A DNA stretch of 64,000 bases from Stenogyne calaminthoides (GCA_037126765.1 JBBCBC010000030.1:10748786-10812785); one strand, 5' to 3'. Shown: positions 1-12,711, counted from the first letter of the stretch. Notes: a model not told the origin generated them from the letters alone. A program made the numbers and translations.

Positions 1-629
1 TGTATTCAACTGCGACATCTTGCAAAACTGGCCTTACTCCATTTCTGACAGGGATGATGCATTCATTGCATATCTCCTGAGGTATTGCACATACATTTGT
101 CAAGAGTGGTTCAATCTGTTTGACACTCTAGGCTATCAACCCAAGGCACACAAGCAAAGACAAGTATCCTCCACCGAAGTTTGGAAATGGAATGATCAAC
201 TATGATCTCATCTTCAGTGAGTTCATAGACCAGGCAGAATTTTTGGGTCTAATTGGAAATGACACAGAGACCATTCAGAAGAGAGATGCACTGAAGGCAA
301 GGTACTGTGGGATGTTCAATCTTGCACCTCCTCTGGATGAAATTGATTCTGAAGATGAGTGAAGCTGAAAAGTTGTATATTTTCATTTTTTTAGTCTCAG
401 TAGAGTAGGATAAAACTCATGTATACTGTACTTTCATTTTCCTACTTAATGAAACTCTACTGATTTTGGTGTTCTGAAAAGATAATATCTCATTATCTTA
501 CTGATGACTTTGCTTGCTAAAAACCTGTTTTACTTGTTTTTAGGAATAAAAACCTGAATAGAATATAGGTTATTTTTCCTTATTTAAATTTGTAAGAAGA
601 TGGTTTTGCATCATCAAAAATGGAGAAAT
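1..629 (+). pseudogene. 3' internal end of an LTR retrotransposon, broken ORF
   Basis: Open frames cover 1-360 but not in one phase. The first frame reads through QNWPYSISDRDD and ...WFNLFDTLGYQPKAH to a stop near 205. A second frame then carries KYPPPKFGNGMINYDLIF and ...ARYCGMFNLAPPLDEIDSE to a stop at about 361, so there is a frameshift near 160. The frame is open at base 1 and therefore continues outside the window. About 270 non-coding bases follow, with a purine-rich stretch directly before the LTR at 630, as expected for a polypurine tract. I do not recognise the protein family; its place just upstream of a 3' LTR suggests the last ORF of the element. Retroelement origin is well supported, the function is not. 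Confidence 0.55.
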
Positions 630-1984
630 TGTTGGGAGATGAATTTAATATAAGAGATTTTGATTAGATCTCAAAACCCCTGAGTATAACATGTATCAGG
701 ACATCTTGATAGATAAGACTCATGTTTCTATATTTAGGTTCTCAGGATAATCTACACCATGTATAGTCAGCAGATTTAGGTCAGTATATTTTAGAATGTG
801 AAAACATCACTAAACACTGAGGAATATATTGAGAGGGAACTCAGTGTATTCTGAAGATCTTGAAGACTGAAGACTCAGAGAAACTGAAGATCCTGAAGAC
901 CGAAGATCTTGAAGATGTTTTGTACTGATGCAAAAGATCCTAAACAAGTTATTTGATGAATAATGTTATGTTCAATCTTAGTACAAACAAAGAGAATGTT
1001 ATGCATTCGTAGACTTTAAGGATAGTATCAGTTCAATGTAGTTGACCTAAAAGAGCCATTCGTTTGTCTCTACTCAAAGGAAGATTTCGACCAATGAGAA
1101 GGCAACAACAGCGTACTCTACTGACACTGAAAGCGACATCTCACTGAGGAAATGTCAGGACTAATAAACATCCAGTCTACAGAAGCAAGTGATTGGCTGT
1201 TTGGCTGCTTATTACCCAAATCATGCAAGGGCGCGTTCAAACCCTAAGAGAGTCGTTCATCACTAACCAAAAGAGAAAACCCTTGAAGCTATCTCCTTCA
1301 ACGAATAGTTTTTCAAGACTGACTCTTAGAGTTGCCTATAAATACCAAAGACCTTGCACTCATACAAGGTTACAGGAAATCAAGCAACTCACAGAGCTCA
1401 AACATATTCAAGTTTGTTTTTGAAGCACTCGAAACCCTACAGATTTCCCAAGTGTTTCACTTTGAAGAGAGCTCACATATTAAGCCTAGTATTTTCTAAA
1501 ATCCAAAGCTTAGTAGAGATATCCTAGTATTTGCATTTGTTCTTATTGTAAAGGATATCTCAACCCTAGTTGGAAACCAAACCAAAACCCAAACCCTAAG
1601 TGTTAGGTAGCTTGAGTAGTTGATTGTTTGGAAGTTGAGAGAGTTGTTAAAGCTAGTAAGATGCGTTGTGCAGTCTGAAAGCTTGAGAGAGTAGTAGTTC
1701 TGAGTACTAGGACTCAGGTAGTAGATCTTAGGGATCAGATTGCCTTTGAGAGATAATTTGGTCAGTGTACATTGGCACTCTAAATCAAGTGGATTCTTGA
1801 AGTGTTTAAGGAATTCCCATGTGGATCAGGGAGAGTGGACGTAGAAGCTTGAGTCTCTGAACCACTATAAGTTTGTTGTGTTATTTGCTTTCTGTATTGC
1901 ATTTGAGTGTTTGCATGCTTTCACTTAAGCACTAAAAGTTTTCTAACTCAGTTGGAATTAATCCACTGAACTTGCATTAAACTG
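630..1984 (+). mobile_element. Truncated LTR, same family as the solo LTR at 18483-20505
   Basis: Begins TGTTGGGAGATGAATTTAAT, the same terminus as the reverse complement of the solo LTR ending at 20505. Long stretches align in order: the opening block, a block with the TATA-like CCTATAAATAC (about 1334-1346), a block near 1560-1580 about a truncated Copia-like leader (GGATATCTC), and the GGGAGAGTGGACGTAG block near 1828. Similarity stops near 1984, so roughly the last 400 bp of the LTR is missing. A foldback repeat starts at the break. Together with 1-629 this is the 3' end of a damaged element in plus orientation. Confidence 0.8.
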
Positions 1985-2198
1985 TTCACACACAAATCAT
2001 CATTCTCCAATGGATTTAAAAATACTTAGATTTGAGAGTCTAATTTAAAATGGAGGGATTTCAAATCCTCATCAAAACTTAGTCATTTGTGAAATTCTCT
2101 CATCTCTACCCCTTCCCACTCTCCCCCTTCGCTATCTTTCCTAAACTCTCACATCTAAGTATTTGTAAATCCATTGGAGAATATGATTTGTGTGTGAA
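1985..2198. repeat. Foldback repeat with ~50-bp inverted arms
   Basis: The arms at about 1985-2036 and 2147-2198 are near-perfect reverse complements (for example ACACACAAATCAT against ATGATTTGTGTGTG). They enclose about 110 bp containing a short GGATTTGAAATCC-type palindrome. No coding potential. It sits exactly where the LTR similarity ends, so it is probably a MITE that inserted there or marks a rearrangement junction. Confidence 0.65.
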
Positions 2199-2271
2199 AT
2201 CCATGAATTTTCAAATACATTCATCCAAATGGAGCCTAAGAGTATTTAAGTTAAATCAACTTTAATTGTGT

Positions 2272-3101
2272 GATTGTGAGTTAGGGTCAGTTTGGCTAAG
2301 CTTATTTTAAACATCTTATAAGCTTTAACATCTTATAAGTTGTTTTGAGAGCTTATAAGATGTAATTTTTAAGTAGCTTATAAGTTGTTAAAGTGTTTGG
2401 CTAATAAAACTTATAAGTTCTTTAATAGTAATTTTTTAAAACTATTTTTTAATTTTAAAATTAATATAATTTTTTCGATTTTTTTAATAATATTTTTTTT
2501 CGAAAATAAATATATTTTTCCAAAAAATATTATTTTTTCGATTTTTTTAATAAAAAATTTTTCCAGAAAATAATTTTTTCGAAAATAAATAATTTTTTCA
2601 GAAAAAAATCGAAAATATTGAAAAAAAACTCCAGAAAATAATTTTTTTCAGAAAAAAAAAATTCGAAAATATTTTTTTTTCCAGAAAATATTTTTTTTCA
2701 AAAATAAATATTTTTCCCAGAAAATAAATTTTTTTTCGAAAATAAATATTTTTCAGAAAAAAAATTTTTTTCGAAAATTAATGTATTTTCCCAGAATAAA
2801 ATATTTTTTTTTCCAATTTTTTTTTTTTTTGTGAAAACAAAAAACGGGCCGGGTTGGATTGAATTTGGACCAAGTTTGGGCCGGGATGGGTTGAGATATG
2901 ATAGAACTTATTTAATTTTTGTAAAATAAGTTGGGATATCCCAACTTATTCTTTTGGAGCTTATAAGCTCTAAAGAGCTTATTTTTAGATCTTATAAGAT
3001 GTTAGACATCTTATTTTACCAAACAAAATTAATGAACTTATAAGCTCCTAAATAACTTATAAGCTGTTTTAAAGAGCTTATAAGTTGTGTCAAACACCCC
3101 C
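2272..3101. mobile_element. Foldback MITE with CTTATAAG-rich ends
   Basis: Both ends are packed with CTTATAAGCT-type motifs in inverted order. The left end starts GGGTCAGTTTGGCTAAGCTT and the right end finishes ...GTGTCAAACACCCCC, a common plant MITE layout. The centre (2420-2840) is a low-complexity mix of GAAAATA, TTTTTTCGA and CCAGAAAAT blocks with no ORF. The 10-base string TTAATTGTGT occurs at 2262-2271 and at 3102-3111 and could be a target duplication of Mutator-like length. Family assignment is uncertain. Confidence 0.6.
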
Positions 3102-3322
3102 TTAATTGTGTTAGAAAAATAATGGAAGGGTGGGTGTTATGAGTAAAATTTCTTTTTTTGGGTATAAAAACTAATGTGGGACAACCAATAAGGAAAGTGT
3201 GAAAACTGATATGAGATCGAGGAAGTATTAGATATCGTAAATAGTCTATTGCATATAAATTGAATATTTTGAAATAGAGTGATTAGAGAGGTGGAGGTTG
3301 ATTCCCGATAAATAGATAGGGT

Positions 3323-3546
3323 AGTGTTTGGTTAGGGATGAAAAAATAAGGACGGATGGAGTTTTATATCAAATCAAAAGTGGTGTATATTTTATTATTA
3401 TCACTTGATTTGTGTAAGAAAAAATAAATGAAATAATAAAAAAAAATGACATAGTAATGTGATTGTATAAAATTGTCCTTATCTAAAATTGGATGGGATG
3501 AGGGTGACTCATCCCTATCTTAATGAGGTCACCCTAACAAACCATT
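3323..3546. mobile_element. Small MITE with imperfect terminal inverted repeats
   Basis: The left end AGTGTTTGGTTAGGGATGA is matched in reverse complement by the right end AGGTCACCCTAACAAACCA. The roughly 220-bp interior is AT-rich and non-coding. The flanking 3102-3322 holds nothing recognisable. Confidence 0.5.
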
Positions 3547-3934
3547 CTTTTAAAAGTTTAATTAGGTTTTAATTATCTCTAGCTACAAATAGTGTTACCC
3601 TCTTTTTCGTAGCAGTCAGAAATTTTCAAAGTCATCAACTTGTCTGTAATCCTTCATCCTTGCTTTCCTCTTTACATACTTTCTTTCTCCCTCTTTTATT
3701 TATCAGTGTATGTTTGTCGGTGTGTGTTCATCTAGAGATTTTGTGATTGCATTATATATTTATAAATTCTGAACCCTTTTTTTCTAACTTGCCTCTTTGC
3801 AGATCACTTCACTCTATTTTACGTGCAAGTTTTAGAGCACAGAGATTAACACTGGATTCTGGCTTAGGGTTTAAGGGGAATTTACAAGTGAAAAAGAAGA
3901 ACTGAATCTCGATTACTCATCCTATTCCTATTGC
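3547..3934 (+). other. Transcript-leader-like sequence, no assignable gene
   Basis: This stretch has pyrimidine-rich runs, a TTTGCAG acceptor-like site at about 3795-3801 and a moderately GC-richer end, resembling the spliced leader of a plant transcript. No convincing ORF is present. The outer CACTA element inserted directly at its right edge. The sequence on the other side of the element (from 25413) does not continue any recognisable reading frame, so a disrupted host gene is possible but unproven. Confidence 0.25.
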
Positions 3935-4215
3935 CACTACTACACATTTGAGCTTGGAGAGCTCTACTTGGAGAGCCCTTTTAGAAATAGCTCTCCAAAA
4001 TCGCCCTTGGAGAGCGGTTTCTAATTAAAAATAAATAAAAAAAATTAAAAGCGGTTCTAAACCGCTCTCAAAGAGAGAGCGGTTCAGAACCGCTCTGCAA
4101 GCTCCAAGAGAGAGCGGTTGATAACCGCTCTGCAAGTCCCACCACTTGGAATGCAGTTCAGAACCGCTCTGCAAGAGAGAGCGGTTCTGAACCGCTCTGT
4201 AAGGGATGGATTCAG
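3935..4215. repeat. Left terminal and subterminal repeats of the outer CACTA element
   Basis: After the terminal repeat come repeated units in both orientations built on GGAGAGC, GAGAGCGGTT and AACCGCTCT, several forming hairpins such as AGAGCGGTTCTGAACCGCTC. In En/Spm elements such subterminal motifs bind the TnpA-type protein. That role here is inferred from the family. Confidence 0.8.
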
Positions 4216-4279
4216 CCCTATACCAGAGCCCCCATCGCGTTTTTTTAATTTCTAACACTACTCTAGATCTGCATATTCA

Positions 4280-4532
4280 ATTCTCTCATCTCTCAGCCAC
4301 CACTGTACGCGTCGCCCTAGCCTCTTCCTCCCATACCGCCGAATTGAGAAGGGAGAAAGCCCAGAGAACCAGGCTTGCTTAGCTTACAAAGCTAGCTTAC
4401 TAAGGCGGAGGAATATTGTCGTTGATTGCTCGATCTCCTCCACTACCGCCGTGCATCGCCTCCTCCTCCTCCTCCCTACAGCCGCCGCCTCCTCCTCATC
4501 CTCCCCTACCGCCGCCGCCGCCTTCTTCATAG
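4280..4532 (+). other. Predicted non-coding leader exon of the TNP2 gene
   Basis: A GC-rich patch within AT-rich DNA holds CCTCCTCCTCC and GCCGCCGCC runs and ends CATAG followed by the donor GTAATA at 4533. A matching acceptor TTTTCTATAG ends at 5730, just 14 bases before the transposase ATG at 5745. This fits a 5' untranslated exon and a 1.2-kb leader intron. It was read from splice consensus only; the transcription start is not located. Confidence 0.45.
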
Positions 4533-4559
4533 GTAATAATTATTTTATTTCATGTTTTT

Positions 4560-4665
4560 ATATATATATATGTATGTGCAGTAGTGTATATATATATATA
4601 TGTATGTGCAGTGTGTATATATATATATATGTGTATGTGCAGTAGTGTATATATATATGGTAGGA
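4560..4665. repeat. TA microsatellite with interspersed TGTATGTGCAG units
   Basis: Runs of TATATATATA alternate three times with TGTATGTGCAG(TAGTG), giving a compound tandem repeat of roughly 30-40 bp period inside the predicted leader intron. Confidence 0.7.
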
Positions 4666-4827
4666 TATATATAGTTATGTTAGCTAGATTAATTAATTGG
4701 TTTGTTGTTTTTGTTTGAATATTAGACTGTTTAATTTAGTTTAATTGTTGTTATATGTTAGAATTAATTGTTGTTTGATTAGATTGTGGTTAATTGGTTG
4801 TCAATTTGTGTTTTGTTTCACTCAAAA

Positions 4828-5184
4828 GTATTAGTTGTTTGATTTAAAGGTATTAGTTGTTTCATTAAAAGTATTAGGTGTTTCATTAAAAGGTAATATT
4901 AGTTGTTTCATAAAAAAATATTAGGTGTTTCATTGATAGGTATTAGTTATTTCATTCAAAGGTATTAGTTGTTTCATAATAAGGTATTAGGTGTTTATTC
5001 AAAGGTATTAGTTGTTTCATTAATAAAAAAGTATTAGGTGTTTTATTCAAAGGTATTAGTTATTTCATTAAAAGGTATTAGTTGTTTCATAATAAGATAT
5101 TAGGTGTTTCATTCAAAGGTACTAGTTGTTTCTTTAAAAAGTATTAGATGTTTCATTCAAAGGTATTAGTTGTTTCATTCAAAA
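4828..5184 (+). repeat. 16-copy tandem repeat (~22 bp) with higher-order period
   Basis: Sixteen units of the form GTATTAGTTGTTTCATTAAA or close variants lie head to tail. Variants recur in order: units 1-5, 6-10 and 11-15 match each other position by position (for instance the GGTGTTT variant in third and fifth place and the CATAATAAG ending in units 7 and 12). This gives a higher-order repeat of five units, about 110 bp. It lies inside the predicted leader intron of the transposase gene. The following 5185-5730 has no recognisable feature. Confidence 0.85.
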
Positions 5185-5744
5185 GTATTGTTGTTAGTGT
5201 GTGATTAATGTTGGTTTAATTATATTGTTGTTAGTAGCTTGTCATTCTGAAACATGTAAACCCACCAAAACCACTTAAAATGTAAACAACACTCAATCAT
5301 CTGAAACATAATATATCAACCCATTGCATCAGCAAAAGATTATGAATTATGATACCCGGCCCACCAATTTTCACCACCCTAATGACGTCATAGTATGAAC
5401 TGCGCAGTAGCAGACAAAATTGGGGTACCATAATATATGTGGTTTGATTAGGGCCTTTGGGCTTAAAACTCACTTTATTAGGGGAATTGTTCTTTGATAC
5501 TTTTATGTTATATGGATGGGCTAAATCACATGACCAATATCTGACTTAAGCTAAATAACCACTACAATCTGTAACTAATCATGTTTCGAAACTCTCAATC
5601 ATATATGATTTAGACAATGAACTCCTGTCACCATAACTGTTCCGATTAAGTATAGTTAGGTATGCTTTTAGGTTTAATATTTTTAGATACATTGTCTTGA
5701 GAAACAGTCTTCATATTGTATTTTCTATAGGCATTTAGTTCTAT

Positions 5745-8700
5745 ATGGATCGAAAGTGGGTTCGAGCAGATCGATTATCAGATGAGTATAGGAATGGGGT
5801 GGAAGAATTTTGTAATCATGCAATTAGACACTACACCGACCCTCGGTGCATTCCATGTCCGTGTTGGAAATGTATGAATGGAAAAACCGTTAGTGGTCGA
5901 GAAAGTCTATTTGACCACTTGATGATTCACGGTACTGATAAAACATATACCGTTTGGACATATCATGGTGAGAGAAGAGATGGATGTAGCTCAAGCAACC
6001 TAGAAACTGACTTTAGGTTTGAAGATACAGTGGATGCGGATATTTTCGATGATGTACCGATTGTTGATACATCGAGTGGGGATGACTATGATCTGCGAGA
6101 TCACCCTTATATGTCGAGAGAGTTAAGAGATTCTCACCGGATTACCACTTTGGGCCCGGTGTAAGGCAACAAAACCGTCGATTGTGTTGATATTGTTCAA
6201 CCTAAAAGCAGCTCACCATTGTCCGATGAATGCTTTACAAGTATGCTGGAAACAGTTAGTGGTCTATTGCTGATGGAAATGTCTTTGCCTAAGAGAGCAT
6301 ATGATGTTAAACAAATGCTCAAGTCCATCGGGTTAACACATCAGAAAATTCATGCTTGTCCGGGTGATTGTATCTTATTTGAAAGGAGTATCAGGACCTC
6401 GATGAATGTCCCAAGTGTGGGCTAAAGCGATATAAGAAAAATAAATCTCCCGCGAAGGTGATGTGGTACTTTCCAATAATACCAAGATTCAGGAGAATGT
6501 ATAGTAGCACTGTGGATGCTAGAAATTTAACTTGGCATCATGATGATAGGATCAAAGATGGAATGCTAAGACACCTGTTTGGTTCACCCCAGTGGAAGAC
6601 ATTCGATGTCAGGCATCCAGAATTTGGCACCGAGCCACGACACTTGCGTCTTGTACTCTCAACTGACGGAATGAATCCGTTCGGTATCCAAAGTACCAAC
6701 CATAGTACATGGCCGATGATTACATTAGTTTATAATCTTTCACCCCGTTGTTGTGCATGAAGCGCACTTACATGATATTGTCTATGTTGATATCAGGACC
6801 CAAACAACCTGGTAACGACATAGATGTATATCTGGCTCCTTTGATTGAGGACTTGAAGCTCCTGTGGGATGAGGGTGTCGATGTGTATGATGCTTGTAGA
6901 AAGGAGAATTTCAAGTTGAAGGCCATGTTGTTTGGAACTATCAATGACTTTCTAAACTTTTGGAATCTATCTGGATATAGTGTGAAGGGGGCCGATGCAT
7001 GTCCTTGTTGTACCAAGAAGACACATCACATTCGATTGAGTCATTGTAGGAAGACCGTTTATATGGGACATAGGAGGTGGTTGGACCCAACACATAAGTA
7101 CAGAACAATGGCCGATGCATTCGATGGCACAATCAAGACAGGTGAAGCACCACGTTTATTATCAGGTTCGGATGTATTGAATGAGATGAAGAATATCGAC
7201 ACACAGTATGGAAAGATCTTCGCAAAGAGTGTCCCCACTAGCGGTTGGAAGAAGGAATCAATTTTCTTTCAATTGCCCTATTGGAAAGAGTTGTATGTTA
7301 GACACTTCATTGATCTAATGCACGTTGAGAAGAACGTTTGTGCCAGCTTGCTCAACACTCTCCTAGCTGATAAGAAGTCCAAGGATGGTTACAATGCAAG
7401 AATGTATATGATTGATATGGGAATAAAAGCAGAATTAAAACATGTACCTAGAGAAAGGGGTCAACCGTTCTTACCTCCTGCTGCACACACCTTGTCCAAG
7501 AATGAGAGAAAAGAGTTACTTCAGATGCTAAAGGATGTGAAAGTTCCAGATGGTTATTCGTCCAACCTATAGAGACTTGTATCAGATGATGGCATGAGAC
7601 TGATGAATCTGAAATCGCATGACTATCATGTCATCATGGAAACTTTCTTGTCCATTGCAATACGTTCTATCTTGCATGAAAATGTGCGCATAACCATAAC
7701 AAAGTTATGTTGGTTCTTCAAGGCAATGAGTAGCAAGGTCATAGATCCTAGAAAATTGCTTGGTTTTCAAAGACAGGTTGTGGGGACGCTCTGTGAGCTT
7801 GAGATGTATTTCCCTCCATCATTTTTTGATATAATGGTTCACCTAACTGTTCATTTGGTACACGAGACAAGGATGTGTGGCCCTGCTCGTATGCGATGGA
7901 TGTATGGTGTAGAGAGATATATGAAAGTTCTCAAAGGATATGTGATGAATATGTCAAGGCCGGAGGGATGCATTGCAGTCGAGTACTGGTCTGAATTCAT
8001 TCCGAATGTCGATACAATTGGACTTCCAATTACTCGACACACCAATAGGATGGATGGTGAAGGCCTTACCGGTGGTCAATCTGTAAGTGTTAGTATGGAG
8101 GAACTAACACGAATGCACTTGTGCGTACTTCACAACACGGCCGACGTGCTTCCTTTTATTGACCTGCACATCCAAGCACTTGTTGAGACATTTCCCACCA
8201 GAGATAGATCATGGATTGAAGTTGAGGACAATCGCACGTTTGTTGACTTGTTCAATGGTTATGTAGCAAATATGTTGTCACGGGATAAAGAATCAGTGAA
8301 TGAAATAGTTAAGTGGTTATCTAGAATGTCTGATAGACATGTGTATTCGTACAAGTGTTATCTTATTAACGGATACACATTTTATACCAGAGATCATGAT
8401 GCCACAAGTACAATGCAGAATAGTGGGGTGTCCATTACTGCAACTACAGGGGATCAATCGAATACTACTTACTTTGGACAGATTGTCAACATTTGGGAAC
8501 TCGACTATGTTGTTCACCGACAACCAATCTTCGAGTGCAGTTGGGTGAGGATCCCTAACGGGGTCCAAGTTGAAAGATCTGGGTTTGTACGCGTTGATTT
8601 GAAGAATGTGGGATACAGAAATGACCCTTACATAATGGCCAGTCAAGCTCAACAAATTTTCTATGTCCCCGATCCAGTTAATAAGAAATGGTCCATCGTG

Positions 8701-9066
8701 GTTCTGTCAAACAAATTTAACTCTAGTTACCAAATTAGCAACCACGTCGATGAAGATGTTGACACTATCGATGATCCTTTTCAGAACTTCACTCATTTTG
8801 TACCCTCTTTCGATGATCTTGCAAATTCACGCCCGTACCAGAGAATAATTGTCGATGTGGATGAATATGACAATCCGGATCTTGTTAACATTCATGGTCA
8901 TATCCGGATCTTGTTACCAAAAAACGAAAAAGAAAAACAAGTGCTAAAAAAAATGTACGACTTTATTGATTGTGTTTACTTCTGCTTTATTAAATGTTGT
9001 TTCTTTTGCTTTATTGAATGTTATTTCTTCTGCTTACTTAAATATTGTTTGTTTTTTGTTTATTAA
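5745..9066 (+). pseudogene. TNP2-family CACTA transposase, broken
   Basis: The transposase would cut and rejoin the CACTA termini in the nucleus. From ATG 5745 the protein starts with a transposase-associated domain (MDRKWVRADRLS..., Cys-rich CIPCPCWKC). The tnp2 core follows (about 6500-7560, with STDGMNPFG, GPKQPGNDIDVYL and GADACPCC). A DUF4218 segment lies at about 7790-8010 (ELEMYFPPSFFDIMVHL, MYGVERYMK) and a DUF4216 segment at about 8470-8700 (FECSWVRI, DPYIMASQAQQ, FYVPDP). The reading frame shifts near 6132, near 6385 and near 6745, and an in-frame TAG lies at 7570-7572. The last roughly 100 bases of the final open stretch are T-rich and probably intron, not protein. All domains of the family are present in order, so this was once full length and decayed by point lesions. 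Direct continuation into the gene starting at 9094 cannot be excluded. Confidence 0.9.
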
Positions 9067-9759
9067 ATGTTGTTTTTTCTATTTTACAGGTTCATGTCTT
9101 ATCTGCCATATCCGGGAGATGATGATGGTGTATATTTAGGAGATCATGGTGATGAAGATCGACATCATACTGATGATTTGGATCAGGGTGACACTTCTGC
9201 TCCCACCACTAGCAGCTCTGGGGATAAGCATAGCTGAGGTATAGTCACTATGTCTTCTGTTAAGAGGGCTCGTAGCAAGGGGAAACAAGTGCATGTAATT
9301 TTATTAGAATTGAACAGTTGAAATTGTAATTATATGATTGATCGTTGAATCTAATTAAATAATATGTTATTGCAGTTATCATTCAATGAATATGGGCAGG
9401 CAATCGGTAAACAGAGTGAGACGTTGTCTTTCTACCTTGGAGCTGCAGTTAGGCGTATAATCCCTATTGTGCTGCCATCCAAGGACTGGCGTAGCGACAA
9501 ACTCACTTCTTTGAAAGAAAGATTATGGGATGAACTTTCGGTATGTTAATTATATATATGCTTATTGAAAGTTGTTGTATGATTACTAAATTTACTACAT
9601 TGATATGTTATATGCGTACAGAGTACATTTCTTGGCCTTGATCTTTCAAAGAAGAAGCAAATATTGTCGCAAGCTGGAGTATTGGCCAAGAATTTTCGGG
9701 CTTGGCTGAGAAGTCAAGCACGCGATCCGGATACTGGTCTTTACTCGGCTAGTCCGCCC

Positions 9760-11363
9760 TGTTAGTGTTAGCGTCCTAGAGACAATCTATTGTAAGGACA
9801 TAATACTCGATGATATTCAGTTTGATTTAATATTATAGTTCATTTAATATTAATGTATGGCAATACACTTGTTTGAATATTATGTTTGATTGTTTGCATT
9901 TATTCATGCAAGTGTTCCCATGAGTCATTGTTGTCATTGAGGTTGTGATTACTCAGATGACTTAAGCATGATTCTCAAATAGCCCCGATCAAGGATCATC
10001 AAGAATGGGATATTGATGATACAATGAAGATTGGTGTGCGATCTGCATCATACTCTTAAAAAGTGTAGTAAGATCTCACTTACTACGAGATACTAGGTAT
10101 CTCATGATGGATGCACAAATACCTTAGAGGGTATTGGTATACCCATCCGAGAAACCGTTTGATGTATTTCCACTATATGTGTCTATGGGTGTCTCGGTTA
10201 GTGGGAGCGATGCGATACTCCTTTGACTTGAGGTCAATACACACGACATGTGTGGGATGATGAACTTTGACCATGATCGAAGCTTGCACCCTAACCATGG
10301 GTAGATATGACTTGGATTGGGTTCATCACGAAGTACATGTGCGTGGTAGTTGAGCCAAGAATAGGATTCATTCCTCAAAGTGGATTTAGAGAGAATACTC
10401 ATCTTCTCATCATAATTGGATCAAAGTCATCGGCCGATGCACGTCAACTTAGACTTTGTGGCTAAGTGTGACATACATGATCAATTAGTGATTTGAGATA
10501 AATTGATTAAGTTATTTGAATAGACACTTCATCATGTTCAAGGCTTAATCGAGTATTCGTGAATGAAAGGAGAAAATCGTAATAGCCCATGTATCAGTTA
10601 TAGGTAGTTGCACGTTTCTCGCAACGTACCTCATATATTGAGAATGTCTGATTTATTGTCTAGGGTTCAATTAAAACCGTTAGTTTGAGTAATCGCTCGA
10701 TATATGAGGGCATATGGGTCACACAACAAGTAATTCCCTTTTACGGATTATAGTTGGTTGATTAAATGTTAAATTGGATTTAATGTTTAATTTATGGAGA
10801 ATTAATTAATAATAGATTAATTTGGAATTAATTATTATTAATATTTAATTAAATTGGATTTAATTAAATAAGAATTCCCAATAATTATATTTGGAATATA
10901 ATTCTAGGATTTAATGTATATGGAAATAAATCGTAGAGATTTTCATATAAGGCATTTAAATTCGTAGAGATTTATATTTAGGGAATTAAATTAAAAGGAA
11001 TTAATTTAATTCAAGATTAGGGATTTTATTTCCCTAATTGGGTTAGCTTAAGATTTAAGCTGGGTCTTTCCTATATATACAAGCTCTTGGGAATTCACAA
11101 ATGGCGTTAATTCATATTTCTCCATAAAATCTAGAATATGAATTTTCCTAGCAAATTCCGTCTCAGATTCAACACTGACATATCTGTACAAGTCCGTGAA
11201 CGGGGATTACGTGGATACCGTAGTAGAGAAATCTGCTCTCGAGTTACTGTAAGATTTCTCGTTATGATTATTGTAATATGTATGCAATTAATTATTCGTT
11301 GTTGGTGAACTTTAATTTCCACTGCGCATGTATTACGTGTTTACGTGCCTCTAAATTCCAACA
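9760..11363 (+). mobile_element. Solo LTR (1.6 kb) inside the second CACTA gene
   Basis: Starts TGTTAGTGTTAGCGTCCTAG and ends ...TCTAAATTCCAACA, the TG...CA form of LTRs. It holds a TATATATAC box near 11072 in plus orientation and no ORF. It splits the Ptta exon: GLYSASPP before it joins AYQNCQSVAPYWEEF after it. The flanking five bases (CGCCC and GGCCT) are not an exact duplication, so the target duplication has decayed or the left edge is a few bases off. No internal region remains, so this is a recombined single LTR. Confidence 0.75.
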
Positions 11364-12711
11364 GGCCTATCAGAATTGCCAGTCGGTGGCCCCATACTGG
11401 GAAGAGTTTGTGCGACGATCTATGGATGATGAGTTCCAAGTAAAATTGATAAATATCATTTAATGTCCTAATGCCTCTAAGTTTCAGTGTTTATCGTATT
11501 TCTTTTAAATTGTAGCTACTAAGCGAGAAAAATTGCAAACAAGCCAAATCGATGGAGGCGCGATATCGTGGCTCGAACAAAGGTTATGCACGCATAAGAG
11601 AAAATTTGGTGAGATCAAAATCCTAACATTTTATTTTGTTTATATATTTACTTTTAATATATCTAATAAGGGGACACGTTAATGACTATCGTAGAAAGAA
11701 GAAAAAAAGAAAGCTGGAGAGAGTCAGCCTGTTGTTACCCGTTTCGAGTTATTTCAAACTACCAGAAAGGCTCGAGACGGGAATATTCCCGATTCCAGTG
11801 CACAGCGTATAATCAAAGAAGGGGTAAGCTATACATTAATTTGTCTTTGAATTACAAACTATTATTTCTAAACAAATGATTAAATAATAATCTTTTGTAA
11901 TTCAGGAGCGTTTATCTCAGACCATGACGTCCGAAGACATCCACTTTGTCGGTACCGATGATCTACTTGGACGGGCTTTAGGTCGTCAGGAGCATCCCGA
12001 CCGCTTACGGAGTATTGGATATGGCGTCACGAAGTCATCATTGGCCATGTTACCTGGTCTTCAAGCCATGAATATGGTGGGTATACTTTCGGAACAGGTT
12101 GCCCAGATGGCTAAAGAGTTGGAACAGATGAGGTCCGAGAGACGCTCACATCACAGAATGTCCTCTAGTGGAGCAAGCTGTGAAAATAGTGTCGCTGATG
12201 CTATGTTTTCGGCTAATGCTAGGGACGATTTTATTGAGGCACTTCGAAACGACGTCCCACAGGTATCAGATGTGTATCACATTTATTTTAATTAAAGACT
12301 AGTATATATATTAAAATTTTCTAACTAAATATCTTATTTGAACAGTCACCGACCTCATGCTACCTTTATTTGGAGAATCCTACTCGGTTGGTGGCTACAG
12401 GAACGTTGCTCAATAACTCCGATGGAGTTATTCATGGTAGTCCCATCACTCCTGGTTTCGTGAGGGTCACACTTGATGTACCCATAATCGGAGAAGAGGA
12501 TTCACCGGTGCCTAAACCAATTGATGAAGCTGTCACCGTCGGAACAGCGGTCAGGCACTTCATCGAATGACCGACCAACTTGGTATCTCTGACCATGAAG
12601 GTAAATTTAATATATGTTATTAAAGTTCATTATCTTATTTGTCGTTCTAAATAATGTTGCAAATTGATTGTAGAAACTGTCGACACCACAAAATCCTAAA
12701 CATAAATCAAA

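Noticed and set aside
4828..5184. CRISPR-like repeat array
   Set aside because: Units are directly adjacent without unique spacers and lie in plant transposon DNA; a simple tandem repeat.
10124..10402. 92-codon minus-strand ORF
   Set aside because: Lies wholly within the solo LTR at 9760-11363; chance frame in non-coding LTR DNA.
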